In this document: one piece after another, positions 1-9,249 of the stretch
Layout: every line of letters begins with the position of its first letter
Position numbering within the stretch: position 1 is the first letter of the stretch
DNA from: Anthracocystis setariae
Lineage: Eukaryota > Basidiomycota > Ustilaginomycetes > Ustilaginales > Ustilaginaceae
DNA length: 64,000 nt
Direction: 5' to 3'
NCBI GenBank assembly: GCA_928724745.1
Contig: CAKMXJ010000001.1
Coordinates: 586,484 to 650,483 of the forward strand
Program-made: the position numbers and the translations under genes
The notes under the pieces: generated by a model
Databases searched by the model: none
What the model saw: the letters and a program-made list of their open reading frames with translations, nothing else
Told to the model about the DNA's origin: nothing

Positions 1-574
1 TGTAAGAAAGACGCGGTCCTGGAATGTTAAGATCGCCGCCCCAGTATTCGCTGTCAACTAGAGGGTTGCCTACCAAGATCCACAGAGTGTTTTCGTCCGA
101 GTGGGCTTTGGCAAGCCAGTCTAACCCCCAACGCAGCGTCGAGTCAAGGTAAGCATCTTGAGAGCTCCTCGCGTAGGCCGAGCCGAAGCTGATTGCGCTC
201 CAGGCTAGCGATGTCAACGTCCAGCACAGTGGGTACGTGGCTTTGATGTAGTCGCCAGCGTCATAGTAGCCGCCAGCCAGGTCGGTGCCGTTGACGGAGC
301 CGTCATTTTGGCAACTGCTATTCCTCCATGAAACACGGTTGCTCGCAGGAAGAGCGCCGCTTCTTTGCGCCTCGTAGAACCATAGAGCGTTGCCTAGCAG
401 TTCGGTGTATTGTGGATTGACGCCGTTGGTCAGATTGGCCTGCTGCGATATCGCGCCCTTGATCGCCGACGGTGGTTGATACACGAGCTGGGGTGCGATC
501 TGGGCGAGGACAGTCGGCGCGAGTTGTGTCAAGGCCAACAGCACTCCAGCAGCGCTCGCTGCGGTCGGACGCAT
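1..574 (-). CDS. Secreted glycoside hydrolase family 9 (endoglucanase-like), 5' part only
   Basis: Only the first ~191 codons are present; the gene leaves the window on the left. The ATG at 574-572 opens a typical signal peptide (MRPTAASAAGVLLALTQL, then a cleavage region ending VLAQ). The mature start follows the GH9 pattern: LLGNALWFYEAQRSG, then a NDGS motif, then DLAGGYYDAGDYIKATYPL, which holds the Asp pair that GH9 enzymes use as catalytic base and to position water. The segment WGLDWLAKAHSD also fits the family. GH9 enzymes are inverting beta-1,4-glucanases acting on cellulose or mixed-linkage glucan. The C-terminal catalytic Glu lies outside the window, so activity cannot be judged. 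Family assignment is by motif recognition; substrate is inferred. Confidence 0.85.
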   Translation of the reverse strand, partial: MRPTAASAAGVLLALTQLAPTVLAQIAPQLVYQPPSAIKGAISQQANLTNGVNPQYTELLGNALWFYEAQRSGALPASNRVSWRNSSCQNDGSVNGTDLAGGYYDAGDYIKATYPLCWTLTSLAWSAISFGSAYARSSQDAYLDSTLRWGLDWLAKAHSDENTLWILVGNPLVDSEYWGGDLNIPGPRLSY

Positions 575-2328
575 CTCGTTAGAAAACCAATGGCGGCAAT
601 GCAAGCTTGGTGCGGATCTTGCTTTGGTGGAGGACGATGTCGATGGCAAGCGTTAGAGATAGGAGGAGGAGAAGTCACGGGTCGTGTGCTTGCATCGCGC
701 TACCAAGCTGGATAAACGGTGTGGTGAAGGAGGTACTAAGAGAGGACGGCGGGACGCGGAGCGCCAGAGAAGGTTCGACGTGCTGCGCACTACAGTACAG
801 TACAGTACAGTACAGTACAGTACCTGTTCATAAGTTTCCGCACGGTCGCGTTTTTGGAATTTTGTGTAACATGAAATTATGCACACTCTTTTGCTCATCA
901 ATTCTCAACTCTCAGCTGCTTGTTACTCTTGCTTGATTGCATGGATTGATAGTGTATTGGGACCAGTATCAGTGGCTGTGAGCTGACATTGTTTGAATGG
1001 TTGAGTGGACTTCTGTGCTTGATCAAGCTAAGCTTAACCAGTTTTGCTGCAAGCTGTCAACTGAGCTGAAATCCAGGAAAAAAGTTAGCTGTCTCTCAAA
1101 GCCGTGTCCACAGCATTGCCGATGTCTTGATGGTCTCTCTGGTGAGGGCAGGCTTGAATCAAGCTGACCACCAAAGCAGTTGTCAAGATCAACAGCAATT
1201 CAGAGTTGCAAGCCATGAAGAGTCAGACAGTGTTGGTCAAATCTCTTAACAAGCATGCTTCCTTTTTGTTGCTAGCAAGCTGTATTGTACCTATGTACTA
1301 CCACCTGAGCTTCATGAGCAATAAACATTCCCATGCTGAGCATCAAGCTAGCTAGCTGGTATGGTCTTTACATTGCTGTATAATGTTGGACACCATCAAA
1401 TTTATTCACAATCATGAAGAGAAATTTGAAAATTGAAAATCGTGCGGATACTTTTTGACACATGCTGTACAGTACAGTACAGAATAGCACGACACTGTTG
1501 CGTCTGTATGTCTAGAGGGCCAAGGGGCGCGCAAGGGTGTCACAAACGTGAAACGGGCCGAATGCACACCTAGATTTCGGAACTAAAGAGTCGATGCAGG
1601 CCACTGTGCGATGCTATACAGTACTGTACTGCAGTCTGCAACGTTTTCACTACTTACCGCACACTGTTGCAAGCATGAAATGAGAGGACTCAAGGGTTCT
1701 TGCCAGCTGAGATGCCTATTGTCTGATGTAACAAACGTCGATCGGAGTTTCAGAAAGAAAGAAAAAAAGTGACAAGCCTCTACTGCACTACACTGTATTG
1801 TGAGGGTGGGGTGTTTGCCCATGGGCGAGGTCAAGGTCGACAGCAATCGTAATGTTGTCTTGCACTTTGCACAGGGGCGCCACGACAAGTCGGCTCGAGT
1901 TTGCAGAGCCGCCAAGCAAAATGAGTAAGTAACGCTTTAGCTCCGAGGGCCAAGAACAAATTTGTCGGCGATGCTTGGCAAAAGAAAAAAATAAAACAAA
2001 ATAAAACAAAATAAAATTAAACGGCGGAACGAGAGTCGCCGATGGGATCGATGGATGGTTGTCAGATTTGGTGATTGGTGTGGCTGTGGATGCGCCGCTC
2101 GACTGTCACATCGCAGTATGTAGACAGCAGTGGTTTCGCGTCTTTGAATGTCAGAGACTTATACTAAACAATCAAACATCAAGAAAAACGCTCGAAAGTG
2201 TTACTTTCCAGCCGAGCTGCAGATCGTCAATATATTAATGTCGCAAGGGCTTGCTCGTTCGAACGCATTCAACCACCACCTCGGCTCCACAGCGTCACCC
2301 GCGTGGCCAGTGCTATCGTTGTGTAGCG
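575..2328. other. Divergent intergenic region (GH9 / ARL2)
   Basis: About 1.75 kb between the diverging GH9 and ARL2 genes, so it must hold both promoters. It is AT-richer than the flanking genes and contains (TACAG)n tracts at 791-823 and about 1467-1483, a TACAGTACTGTACTG palindrome-like patch near 1617, and an A-rich tract at 1981-2016. Open frames here are short and show no recognisable protein. Confidence 0.5.
791..823. repeat. (TACAG)n microsatellite
   Basis: Six and a half tandem copies of the pentamer TACAG. Shorter tracts of the same unit recur near 1467 and 18006, and TACTGTA/TACAGTA cores are scattered through intergenic DNA of the window. Confidence 0.9.
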
Positions 2329-2952
2329 ATGGGTCTGCTCACAATCATCCGCAAGACCAAACTGCGCTCGCATGAGTTCCGATTCCTCTTCCTTGGTCTC
2401 GACAATGCCGGCAAGACTACCATCCTCAAAAAGCTTCAGAATCAGCCACAGGCCGAGATCGAAGCCATCTCGCCCACTCTCGGTTTCTCCATCCAGACGT
2501 TCCAATACCAAGCTTACCATTTGAATGTATGGGACATCGGAGGACAGAAGAGCCTTAGACCGTACTGGAAGAATTACTTTGAAAAGACGGATGCCATCAT
2601 TTGGGTAGTTGACTCTTCCGATACCGCCCGACTCTCGGATTGCAGGGATGAGCTCGACAAACTGCTCAAGGAGGAGAGATTGCATGGCGCTACACTCCTC
2701 ATCTTTGCCAACAAGCAGGATCTCCCCGGTGCCCTTTCTGCTGAGCAGATCAAGAATCACCTCGAGCTTGATCACGTCACGGCGCACAGTTGGAGGATCC
2801 AGCCGTGCAGCGCCTATACCGGCGACAGTCTTGTGCAAGGCCTCGACTGGACCGTCAAGGATGTTGCCAACCGCATCTATTTTCACGGAGATGCACAGTC
2901 GTCCTCTTCGCATCATCCAAACACTTCAATCACGAACCAGACCGTCACTTGA
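2329..2952 (+). CDS. ARL2: ARF-like small GTPase ARL2
   Basis: A 207-residue ARF-family GTPase. It begins MGLLTIIRK, the Gly2 plus amphipathic helix typical of Arl2. The P-loop GLDNAGKT is at residues 23-30, followed by the switch-II motif WDIGGQ with the hydrolysis Gln, the base-recognition motif NKQD, and a CSAYTGD motif at the SAK position. Arl2 acts with the tubulin cofactors in making alpha/beta-tubulin dimers and in microtubule function. The family is usually ~184 residues; the extra ~20 here form a Ser/Thr-rich tail. An in-frame GTG lies further upstream but is unlikely to be used. The gene is intronless. ARL2 rather than ARL3 or ARF is chosen from the N-terminus and switch region. Confidence 0.92.
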   Translation: MGLLTIIRKTKLRSHEFRFLFLGLDNAGKTTILKKLQNQPQAEIEAISPTLGFSIQTFQYQAYHLNVWDIGGQKSLRPYWKNYFEKTDAIIWVVDSSDTARLSDCRDELDKLLKEERLHGATLLIFANKQDLPGALSAEQIKNHLELDHVTAHSWRIQPCSAYTGDSLVQGLDWTVKDVANRIYFHGDAQSSSSHHPNTSITNQTVT

Positions 2953-3050
2953 CACCATCCTCCTACAAGCCTTCTCCAATGCAGACATCCACAGACAAGG
3001 TGACCTACAGGTCTTCGCATATGGCGGGCAGCGCTGTTCCTAGCATCATC

Positions 3051-5145
3051 TCAAACTTGGATGACAATTCGCCCCTTGGGCTTGTCGTCGTGCACTAAGA
3101 GCTTGTCTGCTGTCTCAGCCTCTGCGCTCTGGTCAACATCTGATGCTGCCCCGACATCTTGCTCAGCTTTTCGCCAAGATCGGGGTCGAATTGGAGTCCT
3201 CTCCTTTTCCCATCGATCTCGTCCCCACGCCCACATGGCATCCAGCACCAGCATGCCTCCGCCCAACGCCCAAACTAGGGTAATGGCATAGAAGAAGTTG
3301 GCGTTGGCTGAGCCGGCATTCAGCCAAAGATGATGGAACGCCGGCGATAGGCACGTGCAGTAGGCGTAGGTCAGCGTTGATACCAGTGGGTACCGCAAGT
3401 CTATCACCAACATCCAAGCCAACAGAGAATGCCAAAAGGCGCGTCAGCACTCGCATCCTCCCACTCCAAACGGATAGCGGCGATTGCAACTCACATTCAA
3501 AGATCTGGCTGTGCAAGCTAAGCAAGCTCAGAAAAAGCGCGTGGTCTCCCACCGTCGGATAGCTCTTGAAGACGGCAATTACACCGGTCATAAGTGTGAT
3601 ACCGAACAATGGGTCCTGCCTATCCTCAGACAGTATCGAGCAACATGGAACGCCATCAGCATCCTCAAATATCAACCTCGTGAAGTGCACTGGGACTCGG
3701 CGCTACATACCTAAACTTGATCGTGAACGGCAAGACGTAACTAGCCAGGTGCACGTTGAAAGTGAGCAGGAAGAAATCTCGGAAGTGATCAAAGATCTCC
3801 ATGAAAAAGTACCACCAAAGCCCGAGATTCGGCGTAAGGTCAGCAGCCAAGATGCTGTTACGTGTAGATCCAGAATCAGAGCCATCCATGTAAGCCAGTG
3901 TTCTTCAGCAATGCTCTTGATGGCATGTTGTTACTTACACTGAGCCGTAAACGTATTCGGACCATGCCCAACCCTGATCGAGTGGCACTTCAAGCACTTT
4001 GGGGATGTTGAGCAGAACAGCGCTTGTCGCTGTGTTTCCAGGACTGAGCGCAACGGCCCTCGAGAGCCAAAGACCACCTGCAAGTGCTGCCGGCATGAGC
4101 AATAGACACTCGAATACCGCTCGGCGCTGTAACGCAGGACGTGGAGAAGAGAGAGGCCTCTTGTCAGTCGGATGCCAGAAAGAAGGCATGCAACATCTTG
4201 AGGAATATATACACCCACTTACCTTTGCAGATCGGACGCGGTCCACAAGAAAGCCAAGCTGTCGAGCAGACTTGACGCCCGCTTTGTCATTTAGCCTTCC
4301 GACGCGAGCGATTTCACGCTCGTAGACAAGCTCGCCAGCCCTACGGCGACATAGTTGCACTAGCATTGGCAGCAACAGCACAGTATAGAGCGACAGAAGG
4401 GACGACACGGCCCAATGAATGGCCAGAAATAGCGCTGAGCCTGTGATTGTAGAAGGGGCAAGTCAAAGGATCTTTTTGTCAGCTCCTGATCTGATGAAAG
4501 TGCAGAAAGGCTCGCGAAGTGCGAGGGCCACCTACCTGACATGGCCGAGTGTATAGTGGCGAGCAGAGCGACGACTTCGAGTGAGACGGAGCTCCTAGCG
4601 ATGCAAGTCGTCACAGTGTACGGGTTGAAAAGGAAGATGGCAGCTACCTTGAGCGCTCTACTCTGATCCCACGTCCAAACATGTGTCTGCTTGGCCCAAG
4701 CTGCTACCTCGCGGGTGAGGCAGATGTGGTACAGTAGCCAGCCTGCAAGTACATCCGCGCCAGTCCAAGCGAGCACGGCGGGTAGGTGATCGCTGACCAA
4801 ATAGATGCGCTTGAGTGCATAGTCGAGAAGCAGTAGCAGAAGGGGTGAATGATGAATGGTCCCGGCAGAATACGGGTCAGGAACTGGGTAGGCAGATGTG
4901 GACGAGGTGGGTGCAGGCGGATGTTGGAAGAGGTAGTGAGACTCCATAAGCGCCTTGAAGCTGCTGAAGGGGGTGGCGAGCTCCGGCCTGTCTTGGAGAA
5001 GATGAAAGGCATCGGTGTATAGGAAGAGTCCGATGCGAAGCGACGCCGCGCCCAGCAGAGTGAGGAAGAGCAGCAATCTGGACGGCTGCAGAGGTCTTGC
5101 GGTGGTAACCTGAGCTGCACCCGACAGCTGGACCGAAGCTGACAT
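3051..5145 (-). CDS. GAB1: GPI transamidase subunit PIG-U / Gab1 (Cdc91)
   Basis: Six exons, all with GT-AG borders and compatible phases: 5145-4536, 4440-4223, 4126-3939, 3854-3711, 3619-3495 and 3400-3051, giving 544 residues. PIG-U/Gab1 is a multi-pass ER membrane subunit of the complex that attaches GPI anchors to proteins. Family signatures are visible in order: an N-terminal hydrophobic segment (RLLLFLTLLGAASLRIGLF), IFLFNPYTVTTCIARS, DLTPNLGLWWYFFMEIF, FKSYPTVGD, and LWLNAGSANANFFYAITLVW close to the C-terminus. The charged tail (residues ~490-544) is longer than usual. It converges on ARL2, with 98 bp between the stop codons. Exon 5 was placed at G3619 because only that AG keeps the conserved frame. 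Confidence 0.9.
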
Positions 5146-5156
5146 CTTACCTGCGT

Positions 5157-5180
5157 GCCTGCCTGCCTGCCTGCCTGCCT
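5157..5180. repeat. (GCCT)6 microsatellite
   Basis: Six copies of GCCT directly upstream of the PIG-U start codon, in its 5' leader. Confidence 0.9.
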
Positions 5181-5760
5181 ACCTTCCGGCGCTCCTCGTC
5201 TCGAACGGGAAAAAAGATGGAGGAATGGAAACGGGCACAAGAGTGTTGGTCTCGTCGAAACGGGCAGCGCGGTGTTGGACTGGAAAGCGCAGCATAAACA
5301 GACGGCCGAATCGCTGTCCGTGATCCGCGTTCCGCTGCCAGAAGAAAGCTCCCAGCCACAACACCTTATCGTCGATCACGACTTTCGATCTGCATATCAT
5401 CTCCCGATTCGATTCAGGAAGAAAAAGAAAAAGAAAAAAAAAGAAGAAGAAAAAAATGTCGAAGAAGGGTGCAATCGAAAGAGGAAAGAAAAAAAAAATG
5501 GCCCGGTTCGACCCTGCAGGGTGAGGAAAAAAAAAGAAAAATTTGGATGAAACTTCTTAGCTACTCAGCATCTCGGCAGTTGAGAAGAAGAGCAAAATCA
5601 AGTAGAGAGTACAGTAGCGTATAGTGAGTGCCGTCCCTGCTTCCGATCTATCCCTTAGAACACCATATCCAGTGCATCATTTGTGCAAGATCCATCTCTC
5701 TTGCAACAAGCCGGATATAATCTCGTACGTCCAGGTCTCCCTTGCCCTGAGAATAGTGCG

Positions 5761-8163
5761 ATGATGTACACAAAACTCGCCAGTCCTCTGGCGCTCCTGC
5801 GACACACGGTTGCGGTTCGTCAAGTTTCGACACTTACAGCCGGTTCTGCCATCCGAACTAGGGCCTCTCTTTCGGCTACCGCACCTGCTCTGCGTCAAGC
5901 ACTCGCAGCAGCCCAGAATGGCCATCTCGCTCGTTCAGAGTTGAGCTCCAGTCTGGCATATGCCACCCGTCGCTTGGCCCATTCTTCCAAGACCGATACG
6001 CCGGCAGCCACAGCTGCTGACCTTGACCCATCCGGCCAGGAGCAACTTGAGCAGGCTCATCTCAGCCAAAGTGAGAGCCAAGCTTCTGAGGGCCAAGCTC
6101 CCGCCCCTCAACGTGTGAAAGATGACACCTTCGCTTCCTTGCAGGACGCCATTAACCCGGCTCTTTTTAAAGCCCTTACGGTCAGGCCTTTCGGTTACAA
6201 AACGATGTCAGCCGTGCAGCAGAGCGTTCTTCATCTTCTGCCTGAGCTTGCTAGCGGTGTCGGAGAGTCGGCTGCTCCCATGCCCGACGGACAGGGTCGA
6301 GACTTGCTCGTCAAGGCCAAGACCGGTACCGGAAAGACGATTGCGTTCCTTGTTCCCGCCCTCGAAGCTCGCTTGCGATCCATCGCCGATGTCAAACGCG
6401 GCCGCTGTTCCAAGCCGTGGCTGGACATGGTTCAACGTCATCGACCCGAACTCGATGTCGCGGCTCTCTCCAGAAAGGAGCTCGAGGACCTGTCGCTCCA
6501 ATTCGTCAACAACACCGTCGGTGTCCTCGTTCTCTCGCCAACACGAGAGCTCGCCACGCAGATCGCTGACGAAGCCAAGAAGCTTCTGCAGCATCGACCG
6601 GATCTTAAGGTTCAGTTGCTTGTCGGAGGTGCCAGTCGTGTCTTTCAGATCAACAACTGGAGGCGATCAAGACCTGACGTCGTCGTCGCCACCCCAGGCC
6701 GTATCCTTGATCTGCTAAACGACGTCGGTATGATCCGAGAGGCGATGAGCGCCTGCCGTACCCTCATCTTAGATGAGGCCGACACTTTGCTTGAGATGGG
6801 CTTCCGCGACGAACTTCAGGCCATCATTGGACACCTTCCCGCCAAAGTTGACCGTCAGAACATGCTCTTCAGTGCCACTGTCAGCCCCCAAATTCGTCAA
6901 ATTGCGCAAGCCAGCTTGGAGAAGAACCATCGATTCATCGACTGCGTCCCCGCTGGTGAGGACAACGTCCACCAGCACATTCCGCAATTCGCCACCGTTC
7001 TCGAATCGGCCGACGATCAATTGCCTCACGTCTTGCGTCTCATTGCTCACGACCAGCTCACCAATGTGGGAAAGTCCAAGGTCATTGTTTTCGCACCCAC
7101 TACCAAGATGACCGAGATGCTTGCCGACGTGATCCGCGACACTCAGCGTTACTTGCCTGCCTCGACCGGCACCAACGTGCATGAGATTCACAGCAAGAAG
7201 GACCAGCGCGCTCGATTCAACACCAGCGACCGCTTCCGCAGAGACAAGAGCGGTGCCAGCATTCTTGTCACCTCTGACGTCAGTGCTCGTGGTGTTGACT
7301 ACCCCGGTACCACTCGCGTCATCCAAATCGGCATGCCCAGCAGCAAGGATCAATACATTCACCGAATCGGCCGAACTGGTCGAGCCGGCGCTCAAGGACG
7401 ATCCGATATCGTCCTACAGAACTTTGAACGTGGATTCCTTCACTTCCAGCTGGATGACCTCCCCGTCACACAGCTCCACGTTGACGATCTCGCGCAGGAA
7501 GTCGAAGCACTTGCCAAGCGCTTCGATGAGGCGCCGGAGGAATTTGCAGTTCCCATCGAGCTCGTCAGACAAGCTAAGGCCGCCAACAAGAAAGGAGGCC
7601 CTGACAGGAAAAATAACCCCAGCAGGTACGACACCGTCAAGCCTCCCGCTGCCATTAAAGGGCCTCTCTCGGAAAAGTATTCGATCGAGAATATCGGTCC
7701 TGTTGTCAAGGAGGCGGTTCTGGCCGCTTCCGATGAGGAAGATGGCGTGCGTGAGACGTTCAACTCGCTGCTCGGTTTCTATCTTGGCAAGTGCGAAGAG
7801 CTGCGTTCTGGCAAGATGGAGGTGATAGAAGGTCTGAAGCAGTGGGCGGTAACGGCAGGGTGCATGGACCAGGCTCCGCACATGAGCGAAAATTTCTTGC
7901 AAAAGCTCGGCGTTTCGACCAGAGAACTGCGTGGTGGTGGTCGTGGAGGCTACAGGTCCGGTGACCGTGGCAGCGGCGGTAGATCATTCTCTGGACGTGG
8001 CCGTTCCAGCAGGGATGGCGGCCGCGACGGTGGTCGTGACTTCCGTGCCTCGGGTGACAGTCGAGGCAGTTCGCGTTCCGGTGGTGGACGCGGCAGTTAC
8101 GGAAGTGGACGAGACCCTCGTGAGAGCCGATTCGGCCGCGAGAGCAGCATGAGCAAGTGGTGA
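5761..8163 (+). CDS. MSS116: Mitochondrial DEAD-box RNA helicase, Mss116-like
   Basis: An 800-residue superfamily 2 RNA helicase with every core motif: Q motif near 140-160, AKTGTGKT (186-193), PTRELA, TPGR, DEAD (338-341), SAT (371-373), an ARGVDYPG segment, and HRIGRTGR (534-541). The N-terminus is rich in Arg, Ser and Ala and nearly free of acidic residues, as in a mitochondrial presequence. The C-terminus (~720-800) is an Arg/Gly/Ser-rich tail as in Mss116, which promotes folding and splicing of mitochondrial group I and II introns. The first ATG (5761) is followed at once by a second (5764); either may be used. An upstream GTG in frame is not supported. Localisation is inferred. Confidence 0.88.
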   Translation: MMYTKLASPLALLRHTVAVRQVSTLTAGSAIRTRASLSATAPALRQALAAAQNGHLARSELSSSLAYATRRLAHSSKTDTPAATAADLDPSGQEQLEQAHLSQSESQASEGQAPAPQRVKDDTFASLQDAINPALFKALTVRPFGYKTMSAVQQSVLHLLPELASGVGESAAPMPDGQGRDLLVKAKTGTGKTIAFLVPALEARLRSIADVKRGRCSKPWLDMVQRHRPELDVAALSRKELEDLSLQFVNNTVGVLVLSPTRELATQIADEAKKLLQHRPDLKVQLLVGGASRVFQINNWRRSRPDVVVATPGRILDLLNDVGMIREAMSACRTLILDEADTLLEMGFRDELQAIIGHLPAKVDRQNMLFSATVSPQIRQIAQASLEKNHRFIDCVPAGEDNVHQHIPQFATVLESADDQLPHVLRLIAHDQLTNVGKSKVIVFAPTTKMTEMLADVIRDTQRYLPASTGTNVHEIHSKKDQRARFNTSDRFRRDKSGASILVTSDVSARGVDYPGTTRVIQIGMPSSKDQYIHRIGRTGRAGAQGRSDIVLQNFERGFLHFQLDDLPVTQLHVDDLAQEVEALAKRFDEAPEEFAVPIELVRQAKAANKKGGPDRKNNPSRYDTVKPPAAIKGPLSEKYSIENIGPVVKEAVLAASDEEDGVRETFNSLLGFYLGKCEELRSGKMEVIEGLKQWAVTAGCMDQAPHMSENFLQKLGVSTRELRGGGRGGYRSGDRGSGGRSFSGRGRSSRDGGRDGGRDFRASGDSRGSSRSGGGRGSYGSGRDPRESRFGRESSMSKW

Positions 8164-8522
8164 TCGTGTACTTGTGTTGCCATCACAAACAGTGATTGCG
8201 AAACGTGATGGCTCGTCACGGAGTAGAGGTCCCCGACTACTCTCTTTCCCTTCCTCTGATGTTTGAAATCGCACTTTAAGCCAAACTTTGCACCGACCAT
8301 GTAACAGTAGAGACCGCAGCCCCACTCCCATTCAAACCCCCTTCCCCCAAAAAAAAGACAGCATGCCTGGACTTCTGCGAGGATTTTGATCGTTTGTCCC
8401 ATGCTTTCGCCCCTCTCGGCAAGGTCTGGATGTTTGGTTGCCATTGAAAATTAGCACAAGAAATTATCGAAAATACGCCAAAAAATATGTTAGCAAATCC
8501 GGCCATTCCCCGGTATTGTTGT
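8164..8522. other. Intergenic, MSS116 3' flank to tRNA-His
   Basis: 359 bp holding the helicase 3' flank and the 5' flank of the tRNA gene. I see no further gene. An AT-rich patch at 8450-8500 directly precedes the tRNA. Confidence 0.5.
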
Positions 8523-8621
8523 GCGGTCTTAGTATAGTGGTCTAGTACAGCTCGTTGTGGTTGCACCTCGCAAGAGGATTCCTGGTCCGAGCAGACGGAT
8601 GTTCGATTCCTCCAGACCGCA
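8523..8621 (+). tRNA. tRNA-His (GTG), intron-containing
   Basis: The acceptor stem GCGGTCT (8523-8529) pairs perfectly with AGACCGC (8614-8620); A8621 is the discriminator. The D arm (TTAGTATAGTGG...AGTAC) closely resembles fungal tRNA-His. The anticodon stem GCTCG/CGAGC encloses TT-GTG-G, with anticodon GTG at 8557-8559. A 26-nt intron (8561-8586) sits one base 3' of the anticodon, the canonical eukaryotic position. The T arm carries TTCGATT with one T-C mismatch in the stem. The B box is GTTCGATTCC. Confidence 0.93.
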
Positions 8622-8628
8622 TGCTTGC

Positions 8629-8636
8629 TTTTTTTT
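8629..8636 (+). terminator. RNA polymerase III terminator of tRNA-His
   Basis: A run of eight T residues starts seven bases after the mature 3' end of the tRNA, as expected for Pol III termination. Confidence 0.85.
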
Positions 8637-9249
8637 CGTCTTTGTTTAGCGGCGTTCTCGGGGAAGTCCAGCTTACGTCATCATAGGCATGGGTCGTTAC
8701 CATCTATGTCGATCCTTGAGTTTAGGGATCTGTAACACAAATCGTCGAGCGTCTGTGTGCCAAGACAGGACGGATATCTCGTAGCAGGACCATCGGCTGG
8801 TCTGTGTGCGTTTTCGACAGCAATTCTTTTTCGAGGCCGAATAAAATGGCCAAGAAATGTGTTTCTCTTTTTTTTGGCATTTTTTTTTTTTCGTATTGGA
8901 ATCGATGGGAAAGAGAGGCTGCAGACGCGCTGGTTGTTGGTAGGAGGTGGAGGACATCGCGTCTAGATCACGTCGGATGTCGGAGAACAACACGCACCTC
9001 TTCTCTCTACGAAGCCCGATCGAGTCGATGGCGAGAGTCTTCGGTACAATAGGACTCCTTTGGTGGATGCGATAGCGAGTAGGTAGTAGGTCACGGACAT
9101 CGATACACAACCTGCTCCTCTCACTCCTTTTGACGGTTCAGCGGCAAGTCGTGACACGATCCCCAGTCGCATTGACTGGCTACATGAGCATAGGACCCTC
9201 TGTCATAGGAGTATCACGACTCACGTAGCGAACTACGTCCGACTTCACA
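8637..9249. other. Intergenic, tRNA-His to CDC23
   Basis: About 610 bp upstream of CDC23 with homopolymer T tracts around 8869-8890. It presumably includes the CDC23 promoter. No other gene or obvious TATA box was seen. Confidence 0.45.

Noticed and set aside
2269..2916. 215-codon frame antisense to ARL2
   Set aside because: Shadow of a conserved GTPase; no motif and no independent start context.
6769..7395. 208-codon frame antisense to MSS116
   Set aside because: Codon-bias shadow of the helicase core.
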